DNA from: Alphaproteobacteria bacterium
GTDB taxonomy: Bacteria; Pseudomonadota; Alphaproteobacteria; Sphingomonadales; Sphingomonadaceae
Assembly (NCBI GenBank): GCA_016650315.1
Contig: JAENVZ010000048.1
Coordinates: 1 to 15,286 of the forward strand
Length of the DNA stretch: 15,286 bases
Direction of reading: 5' to 3'
Under the pieces are notes generated by a model. It was not told the origin of the DNA. It was given only the letters and a program-made list of their open reading frames with translations, and did no database searches. Below, piece after piece: positions 7,222-15,286 of this stretch. Positions within the stretch are counted from its first letter, which is position 1. Every line of letters begins with the position of its first letter. Made by a program: the position numbers and the translations under genes.

Positions 7222-7254
7222 GAAAAATGGGCTATCAGGGGCAGTCCTGATCCC
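7222..7254 (-). terminator. Rho-independent terminator after pyk
   Basis: Read on the - strand, directly after the pyk stop codon, the stem GGG-ATCAGG (7254-7246) pairs with CCTGAT (7239-7234) and CCC (7231-7229) around a six-base loop, and is followed by ATTTTTCTT. The three outer pairs are separated from the inner stem by a two-base bulge. It should end most pyk transcripts before ppc, so the two genes are probably not one simple operon. Confidence 0.65.
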
Positions 7255-8718
<1,464 letters not shown>

Positions 8719-8807
8719 ACCTACTCCTGCGCATAAAGGGCCGCCCCTATATGGGGACAACCGGTAGAATGGCTGAAATTCCAAGCTGCACGACAAGGAG
8801 AACGAAT
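8719..8807. promoter_or_regulatory. Divergent intergenic region between pyk and the DUF1244 gene
   Basis: The 89 bases must hold both start regions. A -10-like TAGAAT is at 8765-8770 on the + strand, though without a good -35. On the - strand a TTGTCC box and TTTATG, 17 bases apart, sit before the pyk ribosome site. A near-palindrome, CCCCTATATGGGG at 8744-8756, lies between them and could be a protein-binding site. The assignments are weak. Confidence 0.3.
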
Positions 8808-9107
8808 TTGCCTGATAGCATAGTGAATGATGCGGTAGCCGCAACGGCTTTCCGCCGCCTGCTGAAACATTTGCAGCACCGTACCGACGTGCAGAATGTC
8901 GAGCTGATGGGTCTGGGCGGATTTTGCCGCAATTGCCTGTCCGACTGGATACAGGAAGCCGACGAAACGCTGACAAAGGAACAGGCGCGTGAGATCGTCT
9001 ACGGCATGCCATATAGCGAATGGAAAGCCCGCCACCAGACCGAAGCAACACCCGAACAACTCGCCCGGATGAAGGAAAGCGTGGCCAAGAATGCCGGAAG
9101 CCATTAG
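8808..9107 (+). CDS. DUF1244 family protein, function unknown
   Basis: 99 residues, matching the conserved small DUF1244 family of alpha- and gammaproteobacteria (the structurally solved SMc04008 of Sinorhizobium is a member). The recognisable core runs from F15-R16-R17-L18 through R25-T-D-V-Q-N, G-F-C40-R-N-C43 and E-A-R-E-I-V-Y-G-M-P-Y to the W-K-A segment. The two Cys in C-R-N-C could bind a metal or form a disulfide. Nothing points to a reaction. The start is TTG 8808, since AAGGAG at 8795-8800 is seven bases upstream; the in-frame ATG at 8769 has no ribosome site and would add unconserved residues. It is divergent from pyk. Confidence 0.88.
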   Translation: MPDSIVNDAVAATAFRRLLKHLQHRTDVQNVELMGLGGFCRNCLSDWIQEADETLTKEQAREIVYGMPYSEWKARHQTEATPEQLARMKESVAKNAGSH

Positions 9108-9135
9108 AGGCTTGGCACACTGATTCACATTCCCC

Positions 9136-9212
9136 CCGTTTGCTTCGAGCTTGTCGAGAAGACGTCTCGACGGACGCATCTCGACAAGCTCGATGCTGCT
9201 CGAAGCAAACGG
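9136..9212. repeat. Intergenic inverted repeat (hairpin element)
   Basis: Outer arms of 15 bases, 9136-9150 and 9198-9212 (CCGTTTGCTTCGAGC and its complement), overlap inner arms of 14 bases, 9146-9159 and 9179-9192 (CGAGCTTGTCGAGA and its complement). A further GTCGAGA/TCTCGAC pairing lies inside, at 9153-9159 with 9165-9171. As RNA the element would form one long, partly bulged hairpin. It occupies the gap between the DUF1244 and DUF2312 genes and ends 12 bases before the DUF2312 ribosome site. It may attenuate transcription or be a dispersed genomic repeat. No T tract follows, so it is not a standard terminator. Confidence 0.75.
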
Positions 9213-9235
9213 AAATTTGAAACAAGGAGTCCATA

Positions 9236-9478
9236 ATGAGTGAAGGCAATGTCGCGGCCGATCAGCTGCGCCTGTTCATCGAACGTATCGAACGACTGGA
9301 AGAAGAGAAAAAGGGCATCGCCGACGACATCAAGGACGTCTATGGCGAAGCCAAGGCGACAGGTTATGATACCAAGACGATGCGCGCCATCGTCCGCTTG
9401 CGAAAGATGGAAAATCACGAGCGGCAGGAAGCAGAAGCATTGCTGGAAACTTACAAGGCAGCGCTCGGGCTGGAGTAA
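9236..9478 (+). CDS. DUF2312 (UPF0335) family protein, function unknown
   Basis: 80 residues, the full length of this alphaproteobacterial family. The protein is highly charged and helical. Residues 9-34 (starting [10 protein letters not shown]) look like a coiled-coil or amphipathic helix. The family signature [14 protein letters not shown] follows, then I-V-R-L-R-K-M. No membrane segment, signal peptide or catalytic motif is visible. The family is small, conserved in alphaproteobacteria and uncharacterised, and DNA or protein binding is only a guess. ATG 9236 is preceded by AAGGAG at 9224-9229, six bases away. It lies 81 bases before yebC. Confidence 0.9.
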   Translation: MSEGNVAADQLRLFIERIERLEEEKKGIADDIKDVYGEAKATGYDTKTMRAIVRLRKMENHERQEAEALLETYKAALGLE

Positions 9479-9489
9479 GGGGCGGGCGG

Positions 9490-9518
9490 TTGCAAGGCCC
9501 CGTCCCACAGGCTAGATA
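9490..9518 (+). promoter_or_regulatory. Possible sigma-70 type promoter upstream of yebC
   Basis: TTGCAA (9490-9495) and TAGATA (9513-9518) are separated by 17 bases in the 81-base gap before yebC. The matches to consensus are partial (4/6 and 3/6). It would produce a leader of about 35 bases and could drive yebC and the ruv genes. No LexA-like GTTC-N7-GTTC site was found nearby. Confidence 0.3.
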
Positions 9519-9559
9519 GCCCGATCATTTTATCTATAGAAACAGCAGGAGCAGGCCCG

Positions 9560-10303
9560 GTGGCCGGTCACAGTAAATTCAAGAATATCATGCATCGCAA
9601 GGGCGCGCAGGACAAGAAGCGCTCCGCCATGTTTTCCAAGCTCAGCCGCGAAATCACCGTGGCGGCGAAGATGGGCATGGCAGACCCGGATATGAACCCG
9701 CGTCTGCGCCTGGCGATCAACGCCGCCAAGGCACAGTCCATGCCCAAGGACAATATCCAGCGGGCTATCGACAAGGCAAGTCAGGCGGGCGGCGAAGATT
9801 ATGAAGAAATCCGGTACGAGGGCTTTGGCCCCGGCGGCGTCGCGTTGATCGTCGAAGCGCTGACCGACAACCGCAACCGCACCGCAACCAATGTCCGCAC
9901 GGCCTTTTCGAAGAATGGCGGCAATTTGGGCGCGTCAGGCGCGGTCAGCCATGGTTTCGACCGGCTGGGCCTCATCACCTATCCGGTAAGCGTGGGCGAC
10001 CCGGACAAGGTGTTCGAGGCGGCGCTGGAAGCGGGCGCAGAGGATGTCAGTTCGTCCGACGAGGAGCATGAAATCTGGACGGCGCTCGATGCGCTGCATG
10101 AAGTTGCCAAGGCGCTGGAACCTGTGTTGGGCGAGGCGGAAAGCGCCAAGCTCGCATGGAAACCGCAAACCATGGTCGATGTCGATGAAAGCGCGGCGCA
10201 GTCGCTCTTCAAGCTGATCGACGTGCTTGATGATGATGACGATGTTCAGACCGTCTGGGGCAATTATGAGGTTTCGGACGAGTTGATGGAGAAACTCGGT
10301 TAG
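9560..10303 (+). CDS. yebC: YebC/PmpR family protein (translation or transcription factor)
   Basis: 247 residues, the normal size. The N-terminal hallmark [14 protein letters not shown] is present, followed by [12 protein letters not shown] and P-K-D-N-I-Q-R-A-I. The second domain contains Y-E-G-F-G-P-G-G-V and N-R-N-R-T. The C-terminal acidic run D-D-D-D-D near residue 225 is typical. Family members have been described as DNA-binding regulators and, more recently, as factors that relieve ribosome stalling, so the exact role is open. The start is GTG 9560 with AGGAG at 9547-9551. In many bacteria the gene sits just before ruvC, as it does here, which fits co-expression. Confidence 0.95.
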   Translation: MAGHSKFKNIMHRKGAQDKKRSAMFSKLSREITVAAKMGMADPDMNPRLRLAINAAKAQSMPKDNIQRAIDKASQAGGEDYEEIRYEGFGPGGVALIVEALTDNRNRTATNVRTAFSKNGGNLGASGAVSHGFDRLGLITYPVSVGDPDKVFEAALEAGAEDVSSSDEEHEIWTALDALHEVAKALEPVLGEAESAKLAWKPQTMVDVDESAAQSLFKLIDVLDDDDDVQTVWGNYEVSDELMEKLG

Positions 10304-10316
10304 AATCAAGTGTGAT

Positions 10317-10393
10317 ATCCGTTCGTCCCGAGCGAAGTCGAGGGATGCAGGCATTACGCTCATGTGTCTCGACTTCGCTCGACATAAACGGAT
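10317..10393. repeat. Intergenic inverted repeat just before ruvC
   Basis: Arms CGAGCGAAGTCGAG at 10329-10342 and its exact complement at 10369-10382 (14 bases) are flanked by a second pair, ATCCGTT at 10317-10323 and AACGGAT at 10387-10393. The right edge lies only six bases before the ruvC TTG start. As RNA it would place a strong hairpin in the ruvC leader where a ribosome site would normally be. It resembles the 9136-9212 element in size and in its TCGAG content, but its sequence differs. Confidence 0.75.
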
Positions 10394-10399
10394 TCATTC

Positions 10400-10891
10400 T
10401 TGATCATCCTCGGCCTCGACCCCGGCCTTGGCACCACGGGCTGGGGCATCATCGCCGCCGAAGGCAATCGCCTTTCCCATATCGCCAATGGTCAGATCAA
10501 GACCGACAGCAAGATGCCGCTGGCCAGCCGGTTGCTGGTGCTCGATCTGGCGCTCACCGACCTGTTGCTGGAACACCATCCCGAAAGCGCGGCGGTCGAG
10601 GAAGTGTTCGTCAACGCCAATCCGCAATCGACGCTGAAACTGGGTCAGGCACGCGGCGTCGTGTTGCTCGGCGCGTCGCGGTCGGGGCTGGAAGTGGGCG
10701 AATACGCCGCCCGCCTCGTCAAGAAATCCGTGGTCGGCGTCGGCAATGCCAGCAAGGATCAGGTCCACGCCATGATTGCCCGCCTGCTGCCCGGCGCGAA
10801 AATAGCCGGACCGGACGCCGCCGATGCGCTTGCAGTTGCGATCACCCACGCGCACATACAAGCAAGCGCGCGAAGGATGGAGGGACGATGA
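10400..10891 (+). CDS. ruvC: Crossover junction endodeoxyribonuclease RuvC
   Basis: 163 residues. RuvC cuts Holliday junctions that RuvAB has moved, completing recombinational repair. The four acidic catalytic residues are in the expected places: D7 in L-G-L-D-P-G, E67 in A-V-E-E-V-F, and D139 and D142 in G-P-D-A-A-D. The protein begins M-I-I-L-G-L-D, as in other alphaproteobacteria, which requires a TTG start at 10400. No in-frame ATG fits and no Shine-Dalgarno sequence is visible, because the hairpin repeat lies directly upstream. The stop overlaps the ruvA start in ATGA at 10888-10891, suggesting translational coupling. Confidence 0.96.
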   Translation: MIILGLDPGLGTTGWGIIAAEGNRLSHIANGQIKTDSKMPLASRLLVLDLALTDLLLEHHPESAAVEEVFVNANPQSTLKLGQARGVVLLGASRSGLEVGEYAARLVKKSVVGVGNASKDQVHAMIARLLPGAKIAGPDAADALAVAITHAHIQASARRMEGR

Positions 10892-11493
10892 TCGCGAAAT
10901 TGAAAGGCCTGCTCGACAGCACCGGGATCGACCATGCGATCATCGACGTGCAGGGCGTGGGCTATCTGGTCGGCGCATCGTCGCGCACACTGGCGGCGCT
11001 GGGCAGCGTGGGGGAAGCCTGCACCGTCTATACAGAAATGCTGGTCAGCCAGGATTCGATCCGGCTGATGGGCTTTGCCAGTGGAGAGGAGCGCGACTGG
11101 TTCAAACTATTGACCGGCGTGCAGGGCGTGGGCGGGCGCGTGGCGCTGGCCATATTGTCGGCGCTGGAACCCGCCGAACTGCACCGCGCCGTGGCGATGG
11201 GCGACAAGGCGATGGTCGCGCGGGCGAATGGCGTGGGGCCAAAGCTCGCCGCGCGGATCGTCAATGAACTGAAGGACAAGATCGGCGCCGCACCAATCGG
11301 CAGCGTAATGACAGGAGGACTGGCCGCTATGCCGGTCGGCAGCCATGCAAGCGATGCCGTGTCAGCCCTGCAAAATCTAGGGTTCCGGCCCGCCGAAGCC
11401 AGTATCGCAGTGGCAGCAGCCGAGGGGGAACTGGGCAACGACACCACGCTGGACGCATTAGTGCGGCTGGCGCTCAAGAAGGCGGCGAAGTGA
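10888..11493 (+). CDS. ruvA: Holliday junction branch migration protein RuvA
   Basis: 201 residues. RuvA tetramers bind the four-way junction and load the RuvB motors. The N-terminal OB-fold opens M-I-A-K-L-K-G. The two helix-hairpin-helix motifs are [11 protein letters not shown] and [11 protein letters not shown], both DNA-backbone binders. The C-terminal domain that contacts RuvB ends [15 protein letters not shown] at 10879-10882 precedes ATG 10888, which overlaps the ruvC stop. The same frame stays open upstream to 10312 through ruvC, but that stretch is an out-of-frame reading of ruvC and not part of RuvA. Confidence 0.97.
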   Translation: MIAKLKGLLDSTGIDHAIIDVQGVGYLVGASSRTLAALGSVGEACTVYTEMLVSQDSIRLMGFASGEERDWFKLLTGVQGVGGRVALAILSALEPAELHRAVAMGDKAMVARANGVGPKLAARIVNELKDKIGAAPIGSVMTGGLAAMPVGSHASDAVSALQNLGFRPAEASIAVAAAEGELGNDTTLDALVRLALKKAAK

Positions 11494-11539
11494 TACGTGC
11501 TGCTTTCACACGAACGGCCAATTGGCTATTGCCTGAACG

Positions 11540-12565
11540 ATGACCGACACTAACCGCCTCATCACCCCCGCCCGCCGCGCCGAGGATGCCGATGCGGCGT
11601 TGCGGCCCAAGACGCTGGACGAATTTATCGGACAGAAGGCCGCACGGGAGAATTTGCGGGTCTTTATCGAGGCGGCGCGGACGCGGAGCGAGGCGCTGGA
11701 TCATGTGCTGTTCTTTGGCCCCCCCGGCCTTGGCAAAACCACATTGGCGCAGATCGTCGCGCGGGAAATGGGCGTCGGTTTTCGCGCCACGTCCGGTCCA
11801 GTCATTGCCAAATCAGGCGATCTGGCCGCGCTTCTGACGAACCTCGACGAAGGCGATGTGCTGTTTATAGATGAAATCCACCGGCTTAATCCGGCGGTTG
11901 AGGAAATTCTCTATCCCGCGATGGAGGACCGGGCGCTTGACCTGATGATCGGCGAAGGCCCTTCGGCGCGGTCGGTGCGGATCGATTTGCCGCAATTCAC
12001 CCTGATCGGCGCGACGACGCGGCAGGGGTTGCTGACCACCCCGCTGCGCGACCGCTTCGGCATTCCCGTGCGATTGAATTTCTACTCGGTTGAGGAACTG
12101 GAACTGGTGGTGCGCCGCGCCGCGCGGCTGCTCGATCTGGGCATTGCGGAGGATGGCGCGCATGAAATCGCCCGCCGTGCGCGGGGAACACCGCGCATCG
12201 CGGGCCGTCTGCTCCGCCGGGTGCGCGATTTCGCCAATGTCGCGGGTACGGCGATGGTCGATGCCAAGGCTGCCGACGCGGCGCTTAACCGGCTGGAGGT
12301 CGATAATCTGGGCCTCGACGCGATGGACCGGCGTTATCTGCACATGATCGCGGACATCTATCGCGGCGGGCCGGTGGGCGTCGAAACGCTGGCGGCGGGC
12401 CTGTCCGAACCGCGCGACACGATTGAGGAAGTGATCGAACCGTTTCTGATCCAGTTGGGCCTGATCGCCCGCACGGCGCGGGGACGGTGTCTGAATGGCC
12501 GGGGATGGACGCATCTGGGCCTGACCCCGCCCGAGGATGCCGGACAGGCCGGGTTGTTCGAATAG
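11540..12565 (+). CDS. ruvB: Holliday junction branch migration ATPase RuvB
   Basis: 341 residues, the usual length. RuvB hexamers pump DNA through the RuvA-bound junction. Walker A is [10 protein letters not shown] at about residues 59-68, Walker B is L-F-I-D-E-I-H at about 108-114, and a sensor motif [10 protein letters not shown] follows, then the arginine-rich P-L-R-D-R-F. The C-terminal winged-helix domain includes the R-G-R motif near A-R-T-A-R-G-R, which binds DNA. The gene begins 46 bases after ruvA with no strong ribosome site visible, so its translation may be weak or coupled. Confidence 0.97.
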   Translation: MTDTNRLITPARRAEDADAALRPKTLDEFIGQKAARENLRVFIEAARTRSEALDHVLFFGPPGLGKTTLAQIVAREMGVGFRATSGPVIAKSGDLAALLTNLDEGDVLFIDEIHRLNPAVEEILYPAMEDRALDLMIGEGPSARSVRIDLPQFTLIGATTRQGLLTTPLRDRFGIPVRLNFYSVEELELVVRRAARLLDLGIAEDGAHEIARRARGTPRIAGRLLRRVRDFANVAGTAMVDAKAADAALNRLEVDNLGLDAMDRRYLHMIADIYRGGPVGVETLAAGLSEPRDTIEEVIEPFLIQLGLIARTARGRCLNGRGWTHLGLTPPEDAGQAGLFE

Positions 12566-12625
12566 CGGGGCAGATCGCACATTAGGGCTTTGCGCCGAGT
12601 CGCCCGCCCGCTACATGCAATCTTC

Positions 12626-13093
12626 ATGAATTCCTCCGCCCCCCTGAAACCAGCAACCGGCCGGTTCCGCAATGGCGCGCATGAGTTTCCCGTGCATGTC
12701 TATTTTGAGGATACAGACGTGTCGGGCATGATCTATCACGCCAATTATCTGCGCTATATGGAGCGGGCGCGATCGGACATGCTGCGGCTTGCCGGGATCG
12801 ATCAGCGCGGCGGCATGGAAAATGGCGAGGGCTTTTATGCTGTTTCCGACCTTTCCATCCAGTACAAGCGACCCGCGCGGTTGGACGATGATTTGCTGGT
12901 GGTCAGTAAAATCCTGGAAATTCGCGCGGCATCCTGCCGTATTCATCAGACAGTCATGTGCGATGATCAGATATTGACCCAGGCCCAAGTCACCGCGGCC
13001 TATCTGTCACCCGGCGGCAAGCCAAAACGACAGCCAAAAGCCTGGATCGACATTTTCACACAGCTTCAAAACGGGGAAGACAACAACCTATGA
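12626..13093 (+). CDS. ybgC: Tol-Pal associated acyl-CoA thioesterase YbgC
   Basis: 155 residues of the hot-dog fold. Key residues appear in F-E-D-T-D-V-S-G-M-I-Y-H-A-N-Y, where the aspartate is the usual catalytic residue, followed by Y-M-E-R-A-R-S-D. The family hydrolyses acyl-CoA esters and is encoded at the head of tol operons in many proteobacteria, where its link to envelope lipids is still debated. ATG 12626 starts the protein at M-N-S-S-A-P; an in-frame TTG at 12590 would add twelve unconserved residues. The stop overlaps the tolQ start in ATGA at 13090-13093. The 60-base gap after ruvB may hold the operon promoter, but I see no convincing one. Confidence 0.93.
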   Translation: MNSSAPLKPATGRFRNGAHEFPVHVYFEDTDVSGMIYHANYLRYMERARSDMLRLAGIDQRGGMENGEGFYAVSDLSIQYKRPARLDDDLLVVSKILEIRAASCRIHQTVMCDDQILTQAQVTAAYLSPGGKPKRQPKAWIDIFTQLQNGEDNNL

Positions 13094-13797
13094 GTGCATC
13101 GCTTCCGGCCATATCCCTTGTGACAGAGGCCGCGACGATTTCGCCGTTCGCCCTGTTCATGCAAGCCGATATTGTGGTGAAGCTGGTCATGCTTGGCCTG
13201 CTGCTCGCCAGCATCTGGACCTGGGCGATCATCCTGAGCTTCGCCGTCAAATTGTCGAAGACCAAAAAGGCATCGGACAAGTTCGAACAGGATTTCTGGC
13301 GAAGCGACGATATCGACCGCTTTTATGACCTGCACGATCGGTCGAACCTGCCCAGCGCCAAGATTTTTTGCGCAGGCGTCAAGGAATGGCGTCGTTCGAC
13401 CAAGGGCCATACCATCGACCGCGAGGGTACGCGCGACCGCCTGTCGACCACCATGGGCGCGGCGGTTGCGGCAGAAATGGATCACCTGTCGGACCGGCTC
13501 AACATCCTTGCCACCGTGGGCAGCGTCGCGCCCTTTGTCGGCCTGTTCGGCACGGTATGGGGCATCATGCGCAGCTTCACCTCCATCGCCGCTGAAAACA
13601 ACAGCAGCCTTGCCGTCGTCGCGCCGGGCATTGCCGAGGCGTTGTTTGCGACCGCCATTGGCCTGTTCGCGGCCATTCCGGCGGTGATCGCCTACAACCG
13701 GTTCAGCCACGGCATCAATCGGCTGGAGGCCCGGCTCAACCGTTTCGCCGATGGCTTTTATTCGACGCTGAGCCGCGAACTGGAGGCCAGCCGCTAA
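13090..13797 (+). CDS. tolQ: Tol-Pal system inner-membrane motor protein TolQ
   Basis: 235 residues. TolQ is the MotA/ExbB-type proton channel subunit that, with TolR, uses the proton motive force to energise TolA, keeping the outer membrane drawn in at division. Three membrane segments are visible near residues 25-50, 138-160 and 172-197. The family motif G-S-V-A-P-F-V-G-L-F-G-T-V-W-G-I precedes A-P-G-I-A-E-A-L-F-A-T-A-I-G, the conserved pore helices. A cytoplasmic region lies between the first and second segments. It overlaps ybgC by four bases and tolR by one base, so translation is probably coupled. Confidence 0.96.
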   Translation: MSASLPAISLVTEAATISPFALFMQADIVVKLVMLGLLLASIWTWAIILSFAVKLSKTKKASDKFEQDFWRSDDIDRFYDLHDRSNLPSAKIFCAGVKEWRRSTKGHTIDREGTRDRLSTTMGAAVAAEMDHLSDRLNILATVGSVAPFVGLFGTVWGIMRSFTSIAAENNSSLAVVAPGIAEALFATAIGLFAAIPAVIAYNRFSHGINRLEARLNRFADGFYSTLSRELEASR

Positions 13798-14243
13798 TGG
13801 GTATGGGCACCATGCCTTCGGGCCGTCATGGCCGTCGCCGCGCGCCCATGGCCGACATCAACGTCACGCCGATGGTCGATGTCATGCTGGTGCTGCTCAT
13901 CATCTTCATGGTGACGGCGCCGTTGCTGGTGACCGGCGTACCAGTGAACCTGCCTGAAAACCGCGCCAATCCGATCGATCAGAGCCAGGAGCCGGTGCAA
14001 GTGTCGGTGGGCAGCGATGGGCGCGTGTATATCGATGACGTTGAAACATTGATGACCGACCTTCCCGACCGGTTCGAAACGATCCGAAAGGAAAAGGGCG
14101 ACGTCAAACAAGCCCCGCAAGTGTACCTGCGTGCTGACAAGCTGCTCGATTATGGGCAGGTAATGCTGGTGATGGGGGAACTCAATCGGGCCGGATTGAA
14201 CCGGGTCGCGCTGGTCAGCACCGATTCATCCGGCAAGCGATAA
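13797..14243 (+). CDS. tolR: Tol-Pal system protein TolR
   Basis: 148 residues, an ExbD/TolR family member that pairs with TolQ. A short cytoplasmic tail rich in R and H is followed by M-A-D-I-N-V-T-P-M-V-D-V-M-L-V-L-L, where the second aspartate is the conserved proton-carrying residue of the single membrane helix (about residues 25-46). The rest is periplasmic, ending in A-L-V-S-T-D. ATG 13797 overlaps the tolQ stop (TAATG) and has GGAGG at 13782-13786. Complete and ordinary. Confidence 0.96.
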   Translation: MGMGTMPSGRHGRRRAPMADINVTPMVDVMLVLLIIFMVTAPLLVTGVPVNLPENRANPIDQSQEPVQVSVGSDGRVYIDDVETLMTDLPDRFETIRKEKGDVKQAPQVYLRADKLLDYGQVMLVMGELNRAGLNRVALVSTDSSGKR

Positions 14244-14255
14244 GGCTGACCGTTC

Positions 14256-15074
14256 ATGGAACGCGCGGAGAAAATCGGTTTTGGCATTGCAACGGCAGGA
14301 CATGTCCTGCTGTTCGGTGTGCTGTCCGCCGGTTTCTTGAGCACGCCCAATCCCCTGAAACTGCGCACCCCGCCCATCGAAGTGCAACTGGTAGATGAAG
14401 TAGGGCTGGAAATGGCGGCGCCTAAAATCTCGCACGAGGAAATGGCGGCAAGCCAGGCGCCTGAAATCGGTCCCACCGAAGAGGCTGAGCGTATCGCGCC
14501 CAAGTCGCCCGAACCTGCGCCGCTGCCTGCACCGCCGCAGCCAAAGCAAGCAGCGCCCGCGCCCAAGCCCACCAAGCAGGCGAGACCCAAGCCGACACCG
14601 CCCAAGCAATCCGAATCTTCAAAGGCGCAGGCGAAGCCCAAAGCCGATAAGCGTGCGCGTGGATCATTGTTGGGCAGCGATTTCCTTAAAGGCATCCAGA
14701 CCGAGCGTCCGACCAAGGCAACCGCTACAACGCCGCCCGCCGAAAAGATGAGCAGTTCACAAGTCGCCAGTCTGAACGCGGTAATCTATCGCCAGCTCAA
14801 ACCGTTCTGGAAACCGCCCTCCGGCGCCGACGCCGAATTGCTCAAGACGCAGCTTAGTGTGCACCTGAACCGTGATGGATCGCTTCAGGAGCGGCCTGAA
14901 GTTGTCGGAACGACTGGCGTAACGCCCAGCAATGAGGCACAGGTCAACCTGCATCAGGAACGGGCTGTCCAGGCGGTCATGCGTGCCGCGCCGTTCACTA
15001 ATCTGCCCGAACAATATTATGATCAATGGAAGTGGCTGAAGCCGCTCAATTTTGACGGAAGGCTTGCCCAATGA
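14256..15074 (+). CDS. tolA: Tol-Pal system protein TolA (TonB/TolA-type)
   Basis: 272 residues. TolA spans the periplasm and passes motor energy from TolQR to TolB and Pal. One N-terminal membrane helix at about 9-28 follows a short charged tail. A long low-complexity linker rich in Pro, Ala and Lys (about residues 75-135) should be extended. The C-terminal domain from about residue 165 (S-L-N-A-V-I-Y-R-Q-L-K-P-F-W) matches the TonB-like fold seen in alphaproteobacterial TolA. It starts 12 bases after tolR and overlaps tolB by four bases (ATGA). The position supports the name more than the sequence does, since linkers diverge quickly. Confidence 0.9.
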   Translation: MERAEKIGFGIATAGHVLLFGVLSAGFLSTPNPLKLRTPPIEVQLVDEVGLEMAAPKISHEEMAASQAPEIGPTEEAERIAPKSPEPAPLPAPPQPKQAAPAPKPTKQARPKPTPPKQSESSKAQAKPKADKRARGSLLGSDFLKGIQTERPTKATATTPPAEKMSSSQVASLNAVIYRQLKPFWKPPSGADAELLKTQLSVHLNRDGSLQERPEVVGTTGVTPSNEAQVNLHQERAVQAVMRAAPFTNLPEQYYDQWKWLKPLNFDGRLAQ

Positions 15075-15286
15075 AGATTGTCGAGACCCTGGCAATGGCC
15101 GCGCTGGCGGCTTTGCTGATCGTCATCCCACCCGCCAAAGCGCAATTGAGCGTCGATGTTACCGGAGAGATCGACAGCGATCTGCGCATCGCCATCCCCG
15201 CAATGCCTAGCCAGAAAAATGCCGATACGCCCGCCGGTTCGACCGATGTTCTGGGTCGCCAGATCGCCGAAGTCATCGCGTCGGAC
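15071..15286 (+). CDS. tolB: Tol-Pal system periplasmic protein TolB, N-terminal part (3' end outside window)
   Basis: The first 72 residues are present. A Sec signal peptide is clear: a short M-K start, a hydrophobic core A-M-A-A-L-A-A-L-L-I-V-I, and a likely cut after A-K-A before Q25. The mature start Q-L-S-V-D-V-T-G-E-I and the phrase R-I-A-I-P fit the TolB N-terminal domain, which contacts TolA. The beta-propeller that binds Pal is beyond the window. The ATG lies in the tolA stop (ATGA), as expected within the operon. Confidence 0.92.
   Translation, partial: MKIVETLAMAALAALLIVIPPAKAQLSVDVTGEIDSDLRIAIPAMPSQKNADTPAGSTDVLGRQIAEVIASD

Noticed and set aside
8719..9249. N-terminal extension of pyruvate kinase on the - strand
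   Set aside because: It is antisense to the well-supported DUF1244 gene, is Arg/Ser-rich with no kinase character, and a good GTG with a ribosome site exists at 8718.
9479..10400. LexA-type SOS box for the ruv genes
   Set aside because: No GTTC-N7-GTTC or GAAC-N7-GAAC was found before yebC or ruvC; GTTC at 10321 has no correctly spaced partner.
10312..10887. Open frame upstream of and continuous with ruvA, giving a 393-residue protein
   Set aside because: It reads ruvC in the wrong frame; RuvA clearly begins at ATG 10888, and ruvC has all catalytic residues in the other frame.

Overview
The window comes from the chromosome of an alphaproteobacterium, most likely a sphingomonad (Sphingobium, Sphingomonas or Novosphingobium type). 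The evidence is the moderately high GC, the alphaproteobacterial families DUF1244 and DUF2312 (UPF0335), the order yebC-ruvC-ruvA-ruvB followed by ybgC-tolQ-tolR-tolA-tolB, and short intergenic hairpin repeats of a kind I associate with sphingomonads. The assignment rests on protein character and gene order, not on a database search.

Region 1 (1-4075, + strand) is the unusual part. It is a compact redox cluster: the C-terminal end of a multi-cluster 4Fe-4S protein, a membrane protein with two H-x13-H pairs like a diheme cytochrome b, a 603-residue protein with a cytoplasmic FHA domain, one membrane helix and ten CxxCH haem sites, and a class III (CpdA-like) metallophosphoesterase. The first three could pass electrons from an FeS protein through membrane b haems to a periplasmic decahaem domain. 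The FHA domain and the phosphoesterase suggest phospho-threonine or cyclic-nucleotide signalling is involved. I do not know a described system with this composition. The operon is interrupted by a palindromic repeat at 413-493.

Region 2 (4076-4501) is a 426-base gap between convergent genes. It holds a long inverted repeat, two GCAATTGC palindromes, a CU-rich stretch and a strong rho-independent terminator, so it may encode a small RNA or a structured 3' UTR.

Region 3 (4502-8718, - strand) holds pyk and then ppc, two enzymes that consume phosphoenolpyruvate. A terminator hairpin lies between them.

Region 4 (8808-9478, + strand) carries two small conserved proteins of unknown function, DUF1244 and DUF2312, separated by a hairpin repeat.

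Region 5 (9560-12565, + strand) is yebC followed by the Holliday-junction genes ruvC, ruvA and ruvB. ruvC follows a third hairpin repeat and begins with TTG.

Region 6 (12626-15286, + strand) is the Tol envelope operon, ybgC-tolQ-tolR-tolA-tolB, with overlapping or nearly overlapping genes; tolB runs off the window. Regions 3-6 are ordinary housekeeping DNA. No tRNA, rRNA, CRISPR array, transposase or phage gene was seen.
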